Shown here: piece by piece, positions 1 through 13,485 of the stretch
How the letters are laid out: each line of letters opens with the position of its first letter
Numbering within the stretch: the stretch's first letter is position 1
NCBI RefSeq assembly: GCF_051020765.1
Contig: NW_027469172.1
Coordinates: 343,501-407,500 of the forward strand
Direction: 5' to 3'
Length of the DNA: 64,000 nt
DNA from: Lasioglossum baleicum
Taxonomy: Eukaryota; Arthropoda; Insecta; Hymenoptera; Halictidae
The notes under the pieces: model-generated
Database searches by the model: none
What the model was told of the DNA's origin: nothing
The model's input: only the letters and a program-made list of their open reading frames with translations
Translations under genes and position numbers: made by a program

Positions 1-714
1 ACGCATAACGCATAACGCATAACGCATAACGCATAACGCATAACGCATAACGCATAACGCATAACGCATAACGCATAACGCATAACGCATAACGCATAAC
101 GCATAACGCATAACGCATAACGCATAACGCATAACGCTTAACACATAACGCATAACGCATAACGCATAACGCATAACGCATAACGCACAACGCACAACGC
201 ATAACGCATAACGCATAACGCATAACGCATAACGCATAACGCATAACGCATAACGCATAACGCATAACGCATAACGCATAACGCATAACGCTTAACACAT
301 AACGCATAACGCATAACGCTTAACGCATAACTCATAATGCATAACGCATAACGCATAACGCATAACGCATAACGCATAACGCATAACGCATAACGCATAA
401 CGCATAACGCATAACGCATAACGCATAACGCAGAACGCATAACGCAGAACGCATAACGCACAACGCACAACGCATAACGCAGAACGCATAACGCACAACG
501 CACAACGCATAACGCATAACGCATAACGCATAACGCATAACGCATAACGCATAAAGCATAACGCATAACGCATAACGCATAACGCATAACGCATAACGCA
601 TAACGCATAACGCATAACGCATAACGCATAACGCATAACGCATAACGCATAACGCATAACGCATAACGCATAACGCATAACGCATAACGCATAACGCATA
701 ACGCATAACGCATA
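1..714. repeat. Left-edge block: pure heptamers plus one B module
   Basis: Bases 1-136 are almost pure ACGCATA. An ACGCTTA-ACACATA pair appears near 136-149 and an ACGCACA pair near 185-198. From 288 to 560 lies the first complete B module. A pure run then leads to the first signature cassette. No gene is visible. Confidence 0.9.
288..560. repeat. B module, reference copy (ACGCTTA / ACGCAGA / AAGCATA)
   Basis: This 273-bp (39-unit) segment opens with ACGCTTA then ACACATA. It then has a second ACGCTTA, ACTCATA and ATGCATA, a pure run, and a cluster alternating ACGCAGA with paired ACGCACA. It closes at AAGCATA (554-560). The same order, with different pure-run lengths, recurs near 3.73, 4.59, 9.33, 15.71, 17.42, 18.72, 25.54, 26.10, 51.31, 52.25 and 60.68 kb. 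Partial copies, mainly the ACGCAGA cluster, lie near 13.65, 21.14, 46.38, 50.48, 52.74, 54.37, 54.76, 55.33, 56.68, 57.03, 57.60 and 60.23 kb. Confidence 0.85.
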
Positions 715-965
715 ACGCACAACGCATAACGCAGAGCCCGTAACGCATAATGCATAACCCATAACGCATATCGCATAACTCATAACGCATAACGCACAAC
801 GCAGAGCCCATAACGCATAACGCATAACGCATAAGGCACAACGCATAACGCATAACGCAAATCCATAACACATAACGCATAACGCACAACGCATAACGCA
901 TAACGCATAACGCATAACGCATATCGCATAACGCATAACGCCTAACTCATATCCTACAAAGCATA
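715..965. repeat. Signature cassette A, reference copy (subtype A1)
   Basis: The cassette is 251 bp: 35 heptamers plus one hexamer. Landmarks are ACGCACA 715, ACGCAGA 729, GCCCGTA 736, ATGCATA 750, ACCCATA 757, TCGCATA 771, ACTCATA 778, ACGCAGA 799, GCCCATA 806, AGGCACA 834, ACGCAAA 855, the hexamer TCCATA 862-867, ACACATA 868, TCGCATA 924, ACGCCTA 938, ACTCATA 945, TCCTACA 952 and AAGCATA 959. On the - strand the terminal box puts stop codons in two of three frames and leaves one open, so many reading frames start or end here. Other full A1 copies start at 1141, 1518, 5023, 5617, 12838, 13257, 20357, 20769, 38807, 40899, 43657, 44272, 45546, 45972, 47967, 50062, 53629, 59009, 59806 and 63738. 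Each ends 24 bases after its CCTAACT start. Confidence 0.92.
938..965. repeat. Terminal box of cassette A (TCATATCCTACAAAGC core), first of 67
   Basis: This is the most diverged recurring stretch of the array: ACGCCTA, ACTCATA, TCCTACA, AAGCATA. Read by eye, the CCTAACT starts are 941, 1360, 1737, 5249, 5836, 10182, 11917, 13057, 13461, 16519, 17813, 19478, 20576, 20973, 22281, 22959, 23889, 24588, 25412, 26909, 27538, 27943, 28306, 28893, 29228, 29871, 30647, 31010, 31555, 31828, 33612, 33982, 34605, 34885, 36697, 37067, 37711, 37879, 38306, 39026, 39397, 39530, 41098, 41609, 42414, 42526, 43506, 43876, 44471, 44793, 44933, 45765, 46184, 47365, 48186, 48757, 49232, 49498, 50274, 53051, 53834, 55555, 57829, 59207, 60025, 61487 and 63957. 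Only the 29228 copy has a changed core (TCCAACA for TCCTACA). Confidence 0.9.
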
Positions 966-1140
966 ACGCATAACGCATAACGCATAACGCATAACGCATA
1001 ACGCATAACGCATAACGCATATGGCATAACGCATAACGCATAACGCATAACGCATAACGCATAACGCATAACGCATAACGCATAACGCATAACGCATAAC
1101 GCATAACGCATAACGCATAACGCATAACGCATAACGCATA

Positions 1141-2103
1141 ACGCACAACGCATAACGCAGAGCCCGTAACGCATAATGCATAACCCATAACGCATATCGC
1201 ATAACTCATAACGCATAACGCACAACGCAGAGCCCATAACGCATAACGCATAACGCATAAGGCACAACGCATAACGCATAACGCAAATCCATAACACATA
1301 ACGCATAACGCACAACGCATAACGCATAACGCATAACGCATATCGCATAACGCATAACGCCTAACTCATATCCTACAAAGCATAACGCATAACGCATAAC
1401 GCATAACGCATAACGCATAACGCATAACGCATAACGCATAACGCATAACGCATAACGCATAACGCATAACGCATAACGCATAACGCATAACGCATAACGC
1501 ATAACGCATAACGCATAACGCACAACGCATAACGCAGAGCCCGTAACGCATAATGCATAACCCATAACGCATATCGCATAACTCATAACGCATAACGCAC
1601 AACGCAGAGCCCATAACGCATAACGCATAACGCATAAGGCACAACGCATAACGCATAACGCAAATCCATAACACATAACGCATAACGCACAACGCATAAC
1701 GCATAACGCATAACGCATATCGCATAACGCATAACGCCTAACTCATATCCTACAAAGCATAACGCATAACGCATAACGCATAACGCATAACGCATAACGC
1801 ATAACGCATAACGCATAACGCATAACGCATAACGCATAACGCATAACGCATAACGCATAACGCATAACGCATAACGCATAACGCATAACGCATAACGCAC
1901 AACGCATAACGCAGAGCCCGTAACGCATAATGCATAACCCATAACGCATATCGCATAACTCATAACGCATAACGCACAACGCAGAGCCCATAACGCATAA
2001 CGCATAACGCATAAGGCACAACGCATAACGCATAACGCAAATCCATAACACATAACGCATAACGCACAACGCATAACGCATAACGCATAACGCATATCGC
2101 ATA
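1141..2103. repeat. Three tandem A1 cassettes, last one truncated
   Basis: Cassettes occupy 1141-1384, 1518-1761 and 1895-2103, separated by pure heptamers. With the copy at 715 they form a local tandem series (box spacings 419 and 377). The fourth copy keeps its left part and the TCCATA hexamer but loses the terminal box, running straight into pure repeat after TCGCATA near 2097. A single TGGCATA unit lies at 1022, in the spacer after the first cassette. Confidence 0.88.
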
Positions 2104-5022
2104 ACGCATAACGCATAACGCATAACGCATAACGCATAACGCATAAAACATAACGCATAACGCATAACGCATAACGCATAACGCATAACGCATAACGCAT
2201 AACGCACAACGCATAACGCATAACGCATAACGCATAACGCATAACGCATAACGCATAACGCATAACGCATAACGCATAACGCATAAAACATAACGCATAA
2301 CGCATAACGCATAACGCATAACGCATAACGCATAACGCATAACGCATAACGCATAACGCATAACGCATAACGCATAACGCATAACGCATAACGCATAACG
2401 CATAACGCATAACGCATAACGCATAACGCATAACGCATAACGCATAACGCATAACGCATAACGCATAACGCAAAACGCATAACGCATAACGCATAACGCA
2501 TAACGCACAACGCACAACGCATAACGCATAACGCATAACGCATAACGCATAACGCATAACGCATAACGCATAACGCATAACGCTAAACACATAACGCATA
2601 ACGCATAACGCATAACGCATAACTCATAACGCATAACGCATAACGCATAACGCATAACGCAAAACGCATAACGCATAACGCATAACGCATAACGCAAAAC
2701 GCATAACGCATAACGCATAACGCATAACGCATAACGCATAACGCATAACGCATAACGCATAACGCATAACGCATAACGCATAACGCATAACGCATAACGC
2801 ATAACGCATAACGCATAACGCATAACGCATAACGCAGAACGCACAACGCACAACGCACAACGCACAACGCATAACGCATAACGCATAACGCATAACGCAT
2901 AACGCATAACGCATAACGCAGAACGCATAACGCATAAAGCATAACGCATAACGCATAACGCATAACGCATAACGCATAACTCATAACGCATAACGCATAA
3001 CGCATAACGCATAACGCATAACGCATAACGCATAACGCATAACGCAAAACGCATAACGCATAACGCACAACGCACAACGCACAACGCATAACGCATAACG
3101 CATAACGCATAACGCATAACGCATAACGCATAACGCATAACGCATAACGCATAACGCATAACGCATAACGCATAACGCATAACGCATAACGCTTAACACA
3201 TAACGCATAACGCATAACGCATAACGCATAACGCATAACGCACAACGCATAACGCATAACGCATAACGCATAACGCATAACTCATAACGCATAACGCATA
3301 ACGCATAACGCATAACGCATAACGCATAACGCATAACGCAAAACGCATAACGCATAACGCATAACGCACAACGCACAACGCACAACGCATAACGCATAAC
3401 GCATAACGCATAACGCATAACGCATAACGCATAACGCATAACGCATAACGCATAACGCATAACGCATAACGCATAACGCATAACGCATAACGCATAACGC
3501 ATAACGCATAACGCTTAACACATAACGCATAACGCATAACGCATAACGCATAACGCATAACGCACAACGCATAACGCATAACGCATAACGCATAACGCAT
3601 AACGCATAACGCATAACGCATAACGCATAACGCATAACGCATAACGCATAACGCATAACGCATAACGCATAACGCATAACGCATAACGCATAACGCAGAA
3701 CGCATAACGCATAACGCATAACGCATAACGCTTAACACATAACGCATAACGCATAACGCATAACGCATAACTCATAATGCATAACGCATAACGCATAACG
3801 CATAACGCATAACGCATAACGCATAACGCATAACGCATAACGCATAACGCAGAACGCATAACGCAGAACGCATAACGCACAACGCACAACGCATAACGCA
3901 TAACGCATAACGCATAACGCAGAACGCATAACGCACAACGCACAACGCATAACGCATAACGCATAACGCATAACGCATAACGCATAACGCATAACGCATA
4001 ACGCATAACGCATAACGCATAACGCATAACGCATAACGCATAACGCATAACGCATAACGCATAACGCATAACGCATAACGCATAACGCATAACGCATAAC
4101 GCATAACGCATAACGCATAACGCATAACGCATAACGCATAACGCATAACGCATAACGCATAACGCATAACGCATAACGCATAACGCATAACGCATAACGC
4201 ATAACGCATAACGCATAACGCATAACGCATAACGCATAACGCATAACGCATAACGCATAACGCATAACGCATAACGCATAACGCATAACGCATAACGCAT
4301 AACGCACAACGCACAACGCATAACGCATAACGCATAACGCATAACGCATAACGCATAACGCATAACGCATAACGCATAACGCATAACGCATAACGCATAA
4401 CGCATAACGCATAACGCATAACGCTTAACACATAACGCATAACGCATAACGCATAACGCATAACGCATAACGCACAACGCACAACGCATAACGCATAACG
4501 CATAACGCATAACGCATAACGCATAACGCATAACGCATAACGCATAACGCATAACGCATAACGCATAACGCATAACGCATAACGCATAACGCTTAACACA
4601 TAACGCATAACGCATAACGCTTAACGCATAACTCATAATGCATAACGCATAACGCATAACGCATAACGCATAACGCATAACGCATAACGCATAACGCATA
4701 ACGCATAACGCATAACGCATAACGCAGAACGCATAACGCAGAACGCATAACGCACAACGCACAACGCATAACGCAGAACGCATAACGCACAACGCACAAC
4801 GCATAACGCATAACGCATAACGCATAACGCATAACGCATAACGCATAAAGCATGACGCATAACGCATAACGCATAACGCATAACGCATAACGCATAACGC
4901 ATAACGCATAACGCATAACGCATAACGCATAACGCATAACGCATAACGCATAACGCATAACGCATAACGCATAACGCATAACGCATAACGCATAACGCAT
5001 AACGCATAACGCATAACGCATA
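2104..5022. repeat. Cassette-free block of B and C modules
   Basis: Nearly 3 kb carries no complete A cassette. It holds two AAAACAT variants near 2147 and 2285 and the first C module opening (ACGCTAA-ACACATA, 2580-2593). It also has an ACGCAGA plus four ACGCACA cluster near 2834, ACGCAAA units near 2660, 2694, 3043 and 3337, and ACGCTTA-ACACATA pairs near 3190, 3513, 3729, 4423 and 4590. Two B modules follow (about 3730 and 4590). The rest is pure heptamer. No gene is seen. Confidence 0.85.
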
Positions 5023-5860
5023 ACGCACAACGCATAACGCAGAGCCCGTAACGCATAATGCATAACCCATAACGCATATCGCATAACTCATAACGCATAA
5101 CGCACAACGCAGAGCCCATAACGCATAACGCATAACGCATAAGGCACAACGCATAACGCATAACGCAAATCCATAACACATAAAGCATAACGCACAACGC
5201 ATAACGCATAACGCATAACGCATAACGCATATCGCATAACGCATAACGCCTAACTCATATCCTACAAAGCATAACGCATAACGCATAACGCATAACGCAT
5301 AACGCATAACGCATAACGCATAACGCATAACGCATAACGCATAACGCATATGGCATAACGCATAACGCATAACGCATAACGCATAACGCATAACGCATAA
5401 CGCATAACGCATAACGCATAACGCATAACGCATAACGCATAACGCATAACGCATAACGCATAACGCATAACGCATAACGCATAACGCATAACGCATAACG
5501 CATAACGCATATGGCATAACGCATAACGCATAACGCATAACGCATAACGCATAACGCATAACGCATAACGCATAACGCATAACGCATAACGCATAACGCA
5601 TAACGCATAACGCATAACGCACAACGCATAACGCAGAGCCCGTAACGCATAATGCATAACCCATAACGCATATCGCATAACTCATAACGCATAACGCACA
5701 ACGCAGAGCCCATAACGCATAACGCATAACGCATAAGGCACAACGCATAACGCATAACGCAAATCCATAACACATAACGCATAACGCACAACGCATAACG
5801 CATAACGCATAACGCATATCGCATAACGCATAACGCCTAACTCATATCCTACAAAGCATA
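5023..5860. repeat. Two A1 cassettes flanking TGGCATA-marked spacer
   Basis: Cassettes at 5023-5273 and 5617-5860 bracket pure repeat carrying TGGCATA at 5351 and 5512. The first cassette is unusual in having AAGCATA directly after ACACATA, before its second ACGCACA. The box-to-box distance is 587, which is 6 modulo 7, as one TCCATA hexamer predicts. Confidence 0.86.
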
Positions 5861-8800
5861 ACGCATAACGCATAACGCATAACGCATAACGCATAACGCA
5901 TAACGCATAACGCATAACGCATAACGCATAACGCATAACGCATAACGCATAACGCATAACGCATAACGCATAACGCATGTCGCATAACGCATAACGCATA
6001 ACGCATAACGCATAACGCATAACGCATAACGCATAACGCATAACGCATAACGCATAACGCATAACGCATAACGCATAACGCATAACGCATAACGCATAAC
6101 GCATAACGCATAACGCATAACGCATAACGCATAACGCATAACGCATAACGCATAACGCATAACGCATAACGCATAACGCATAACGCATAACGCATAACGC
6201 ATAACGCATAACGCATAACGCATAACGCAGAACGCATAACGCAGAACGCATAACGCACAACGCACAACGCATAACGCATAACGCATAACGCATAACGCAA
6301 AACGCATAAAGCACAACGCACAACGCATAACGCATAACGCATAACGCATAACGCATAACGCATAACGCATAACGCATAACGCATAACGCATAACGCATAA
6401 CGCATAACGCATAACGCATAACGCATAACGCATAACGCATAACGCATAACGCATAACGCATAACGCATAACGCATAACGCATAACGCATAACGCATAACG
6501 CATAACGCATAACGCATAACGCATAACGCATAACGCATAACGCATAACGCATAACGCATAACGCATAACGCATAACGCATAACGCATAACGCATAACGCA
6601 TAACGCATAACGCATAACGCATAACGCATAACGCATAACGCATAACGCATAACGCATAACGCATAACGCATAACGCATAACGCATAACGCATAACGCATA
6701 ACGCATAACGCATAACGCATAACGCATAACGCATAACGCATAACGCATAACGCATAACGCATAACGCATAACGCATAACGCATAACGCATAACGCATAAC
6801 GCATAACGCATAACGCATAACGCATAACACATAACGCATAACGCATAACGCATAACGCACAACGCATAACGCAGAGCCCGTAACGCATAATGCATAACCC
6901 ATAACGCATATCGCATAACTCATAACGCATAACGCATAACGCATAACGCATAACGCATAACGCATAACGCATAACGCATAACGCATAACGCATAACGCAT
7001 AACGCATAACGCATAACGCATAACGCATAAAACATAACGCATAACGCATAACGCATAACGCATAACGCATAACGCATAACGCATAACGCATAACGCATAA
7101 CGCATAACGCATAACGCATAACGCATAACGCATAACGCATAACGCATAACGCATAACGCATAACGCATAACGCATAACGCATAACGCATAACGCATAACG
7201 CATAACGCATAACGCATAACGCAAAACGCATAACGCATAACGCATAACGCACAACGCACAACGCATAACGCATAACGCATAACGCATAACGCATAACGCA
7301 TAACGCATAACGCTAAACACATAACGCATAACGCATAACGCATAACGCATAACTCATAACGCATAACGCATAACGCATAACGCATAACGCATAACGCATA
7401 ACGCATAACGCATAACGCATAACGCATAACGCATAACGCATAACGCATAACGCATAACGCATAACGCATAACGCATAACGCATAACGCATAACGCATAAC
7501 GCAGAACGCACAACGCACAACGCACAACGCACAACGCATAACGCATAACGCATAACGCATAACGCATAACGCATAACGCATAACGCAGAACGCATAACGC
7601 ATAAAGCATAACGCATAACGCATAACGCATAACGCATAACGCATAACGCATAACTCATAACGCATAACGCATAACGCATAACGCATAACGCATAACGCAT
7701 AACGCATAACGCAAAACGCATAACGCATAAAGCATAACGCATAACGCATAACGCATAACGCATAACGCATAACGCATAACTCATAACGCATAACGCATAA
7801 CGCATAACGCACAACGCATAACGCATAACGCATAACGCATAACGCATAACGCATAACGCATAACGCATAACGCATAACGCATAACGCATAACGCATAACG
7901 CATAACGCATAACGCATAACGCATAACGCATAACGCATAACGCATAACGCATAACGCATAACGCATAACGCATAACGCATAACGCATAACGCATAACGCA
8001 TAACGCATAACGCATAACGCATAACGCATAACGCATAACGCATAACGCATAACGCATAACGCTTAACACATAACGCATAACGCATAACGCATAACGCATA
8101 ACGCATAACGCACAACGCATAACGCATAACGCATAACGCATAACGCATAACGCATAACGCATAACGCATAACGCATAACGCATAACGCATAACGCATAAC
8201 GCATAACGCATAACGCATAACGCATAACGCAGAACGCATAACGCATAACGCATAACGCATAACGCATAACGCTTAACACATAACGCATAACGCATAACGC
8301 ATAACGCATAACGCATAACGCATAACGCATAACGCATAACGCATAACGCATAACGCATAACGCATAACGCATAACGCATAACGCATAACGCACAACGCAT
8401 AACGCATAACGCATAACGCATAACGCATAACGCATAACGCATAACGCATAACGCAAAACGCATAACGCATAACGCATAACGCACAACGCACAACGCATAA
8501 CGCATAACGCATAACGCATAACGCATAACGCATAACGCATAACGCATAACGCATAACGCTAAACACATAACGCATAACGCATAACGCATAACGCATAACT
8601 CATAACGCATAACGCATAACGCATAACGCATAACGCATAACGCATAACGCATAACGCATAACGCATAACGCATAACGCATAACGCATAACGCATAACGCA
8701 TAACGCATAACGCATAACGCATAACGCATAACGCAGAACGCACAACGCACAACGCACAACGCACAACGCATAACGCATAACGCATAACGCATAACGCATA

Positions 8801-11800
8801 ACGCATAACGCATAACGCAGAACGCATAACGCATAAAGCATAACGCATAACGCATAACGCATAACGCATAACGCATAACGCATAACTCATAACGCATAAC
8901 GCATAACGCATAACGCATAACGCATAACGCATAACGCATAACGCAAAACGCATAACGCATAACGCACAACGCACAACGCACAACGCATAACGCATAACGC
9001 ATAACGCATAACGCATAACGCATAACGCATAACGCATAACGCATAACGCATAACGCATAACGCATAACGCATAACGCATAACGCATAACGCATAACGCAT
9101 AACGCATAACGCATAACGCTTAACACATAACGCATAACGCATAACGCATAACGCATAACGCATAACGCACAACGCATAACGCATAACGCATAACGCATAA
9201 CGCATAACGCATAACGCATAACGCATAACGCATAACGCATAACGCATAACGCATAACGCATAACGCATAACGCATAACGCATAACGCAGAACGCATAACG
9301 CATAACGCATAACGCATAACGCATAACGCTTAACACATAACGCATAACGCATAACGCATAACGCATAACTCATAATGCATAACGCATAACGCATAACGCA
9401 TAACGCATAACGCATAACGCATAACGCATAACGCATAACGCATAACGCATAACGCAGAACGCATAACGCAGAACGCATAACGCACAACGCACAACGCATA
9501 ACGCATAACGCATAACGCATAACGCAGAACGCATAACGCACAACGCACAACGCATAACGCATAACGCATAACGCATAACGCATAACGCATAACGCATAAC
9601 GCATAACGCATAACGCATAACGCATAACGCATAACGCATAACGCATAACGCATAACGCATAACGCATAACGCATAACGCATAACGCATAACGCATAACGC
9701 ATAACGCATAACGCATAACGCATAACGCATAACGCATAACGCATAACGCATAACGCATAACGCATAACGCATAACGCATAACGCATAACGCATAACGCAT
9801 AACGCATAACGCATAACGCATAACGCATAACGCATAACGCATAACGCATAACGCATAACGCACAACGCACAACGCACAACGCACAACGCACAACGCACAA
9901 CGCATAACGCATAACGCATAACGCATAACGCTTAACGCACAACGCATAACGCAGAGCCCATAACGCATAATGCATAACCCATAACGCATATCGCATAACT
10001 CATAACGCATAACGCACAACGCAGAGCCCATAACGCATAACGCATAACGCATAACGCATAAGGCACAACGCATAACGCATAAGGCACAACGCATAACGCA
10101 TAACGCAAATCCATAACACATAACGCATAACGCACAACGCATAACGCATAACGCATAACGCATATCGCATAACGCATAACGCCTAACTCATATCCTACAA
10201 AGCATAACGCATAACGCATAACGCATAACGCAGAACGCATAACGCACAACGCATAACGCATAACGCATAACGCATAACGCATAACGCATAACGCATAACG
10301 CAAAACGCATAACGCATAACGCATAACGCACAACGCACAACGCATAACGCATAACGCATAACGCATAACGCATAACGCATAACGCATAACGCATAACGCA
10401 TAACGCATAACGCTAAACACATAACGCATAACGCATAACGCATAACGCATAACTCATAACGCATAACGCATAACGCATAACGCATAACGCATAACGCATA
10501 ACGCATAACGCATAACGCATAACGCATAACGCATAACGCATAACGCATAACGCATAACGCATAACGCATAACGCATAACGCATAACGCATAACGCAGAAC
10601 GCACAACGCACAACGCACAACGCACAACGCATAACGCATAACGCATAACGCATAACGCATAACGCATAACGCAGAACGCATAACGCATAAAGCATAACGC
10701 ATAACGCATAACGCATAACGCATAACGCATAACGCATAACGCATAACTCATAACGCATAACGCATAACGCATAACGCATAACGCATAACGCATAACGCAA
10801 AACGCATAACGCATAACGCACAACGCACAACGCACAACGCATAACGCATAACGCATAACGCATAACGCAGAACGCATAACGCAGAACGCATAACGCACAA
10901 CGCACAACGCATAACGCATAACGCATAACGCATAACGCAGAACGCATAACGCATAACGCATAACGCATAACGCATAACGCATAACGCATAACGCATAACG
11001 CATAACGCATAACGCATAACGCATAACGCATAACGCATAACGCATAACGCATAACGCATAACGCATAACGCATAACGCATAACGCATAACGCATAACGCA
11101 TAACGCATAACGCATAACGCATAACGCATAACGCATAACGCATAACGCATAACGCATAACGCATAACGCATAACGCATAACGCATAACGCAAAACGCATA
11201 AAGCACAACGCACAACGCACAACGCATAACGCATAACGCATAACGCATAACGCATAACGCATAACGCATAACGCATAACGCATAACGCATAACGCATAAC
11301 GCATAACGCATAACGCATAACGCATAACGCATAACGCATAACGCATAACGCATAACGCATAACGCATAACGCATAACGCATAACGCATAACGCATAACGC
11401 ATAACGCATAACGCATAACGCATAACGCATAACGCATAACGCATAACGCATAACGCATAACGCATAACGCATAACGCATAACGCATAACGCATAACGCAT
11501 AACGCATAACGCATAACGCATAACGCATAACGCATAACGCATAACGCATAACGCATAACGCATAACGCATAACGCATAACGCATAACGCATAACGCATAA
11601 CGCATAACGCATAACGCATAACGCACAACGCACAACGCACAACGCACAACGCACAACGCACAACGCATAACGCATAACGCATAACGCTTAACGCACAACG
11701 CATAACGCAGAGCCCATAACGCATAATGCATAACCCATAACGCATATCGCATAACTCATAACGCATAACGCACAACGCAGAGCCCATAACGCATAACGCA

Positions 11801-13485
11801 TAACGCATAACGCATAAGGCACAACGCATAACGCATAACGCAAATCCATAACACATAACGCATAACGCACAACGCATAACGCATAACGCATAACGCATAT
11901 CGCATAACGCATAACGCCTAACTCATATCCTACAAAGCATAACGCATAACGCATAACGCATAACGCAGAACGCATAACGCACAACGCACAACGCATAACG
12001 CATAACGCATAACGCATAACGCATAACGCATAACGCATAACGCATAACGCATAACGCATAACGCATAACGCATAACGCATAACGCATAACGCATAACGCA
12101 TAACGCATAACGCATAACGCATAACGCATAACGCATAACGCATAACGCATAACGCATAACGCATAACGCATAACGCATAACGCATAACGCATAACGCATA
12201 ACGCATAACGCATAACGCATAACGCATAACGCATAACGCATAACGCATAACGCATAACGCATAACGCATAACGCATAACGCATAACGCATAACGCATAAC
12301 GCATAACGCATAACGCATAACGCATAACGCATAACGCATAACGCATAACGCATAACGCATAACGCATAACGCATAACGCATAACGCATAACGCATAACGC
12401 ATAACGCATAACGCATAACGCATAACGCATAACGCATAACGCATAACGCATAACGCATAACGCATAACGCATAACGCATAACGCATAACGCATAACGCAT
12501 AACGCATGTCGCATAACGCATAACGCATAACGCATAACGCATAATGCATAACGCATAACGCATAACGCATAACGCTTAACGCATAACGCATAACGCATAT
12601 GGCATAACGCATAACGCATAACGCATAACGCATAACGCATAACGCATAACGCATAACGCATAACGCATAACGCATAACGCATAACGCATAACGCATAACG
12701 CATAACGCATAACGCATAACGCATAACGCATAACGCATAACGCATAACGCATAACGCATAACGCATAACGCATAACGCATAACGCATAACGCATAACGCA
12801 TAACGCATAACGCATAACGCATAACGCATAACGCATAACGCACAACGCATAACGCAGAGCCCGTAACGCATAATGCATAACCCATAACGCATATCGCATA
12901 ACTCATAACGCATAACGCACAACGCAGAGCCCATAACGCATAACGCATAACGCATAAGGCACAACGCATAACGCATAACGCAAATCCATAACACATAACG
13001 CATAACGCACAACGCATAACGCATAACGCATAACGCATATCGCATAACGCATAACGCCTAACTCATATCCTACAAAGCATAACGCATAACGCATAACGCA
13101 TAACGCATAACGCATAACGCATAACGCATAACGCATAACGCATAACGCATAACGCATAACGCATAACGCATGTCGCATAACGCATAACGCATAACGCATA
13201 ACGCATAACGCATAACGCATAACGCATAACGCATAACGCATAACGCATAACGCATAACGCACAACGCATAACGCAGAGCCCGTAACGCATAATGCATAAC
13301 CCATAACGCATATCGCATAACTCATAACGCATACGCACAACGCAGAGCCCATAACGCATAACGCATAACGCATAAGGCACAACGCATAACGCATAACGCA
13401 AATCCATAACACATAACGCATAACGCACAACGCATAACGCATATCGCATAACGCATAACGCCTAACTCATATCCTACAAAGCATA
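5861..13485. repeat. Higher-order repeat, 7.6 kb unit, copy 1
   Basis: The unit is delimited by the boxes at 5836 and 13461 (7,625 bp apart). In order it holds a long pure stretch with ACGCATG near 5977, an ACGCAGA/ACGCACA cluster near 6230-6320 and a truncated cassette head near 6855-6924. AAAACAT follows near 7030, then C-module openings near 7312, 8558 and 10412, a B module near 9329, A2 cassettes at 9928-10206 and 11684-11941, and A1 cassettes at 12838-13081 and 13257-13485. The last one has a shortened 6-bp unit near 13327. The same landmarks recur about 7.5-7.6 kb downstream. Confidence 0.8.
9928..10206. repeat. Cassette A subtype A2, first copy
   Basis: Subtype A2 is led by ACGCTTA and has GCCCATA in place of GCCCGTA. 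This copy also carries a second AGGCACA, a local duplication shared only with the copy at 16265-16543. Other A2 copies start at 11684, 19245, 22048, 22726, 26676, 27305, 28073, 28660, 29645, 30777, 31322, 33749, 36834 and 61247. A truncated copy starts at 24026. A2 is therefore concentrated between 9.9 and 37.1 kb. Confidence 0.85.

Noticed and set aside
938..965. Transposon end or insertion site at the terminal box
   Set aside because: No inverted partner, target duplication or transposase is present, and the box keeps the 7-bp register, so it reads as four diverged heptamers rather than inserted DNA.
715..965. tRNA or other structured RNA gene within the cassette
   Set aside because: I see no cloverleaf arms or T-loop sequence. 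On one strand the cassette is nearly devoid of self-complementarity, because the heptamer and its reverse complement never occur together.
715..2103. CRISPR-like array (cassettes as repeats, pure runs as spacers)
   Set aside because: The spacers are all the same heptamer and of variable length. There is no unique spacer, no leader and no cas gene.
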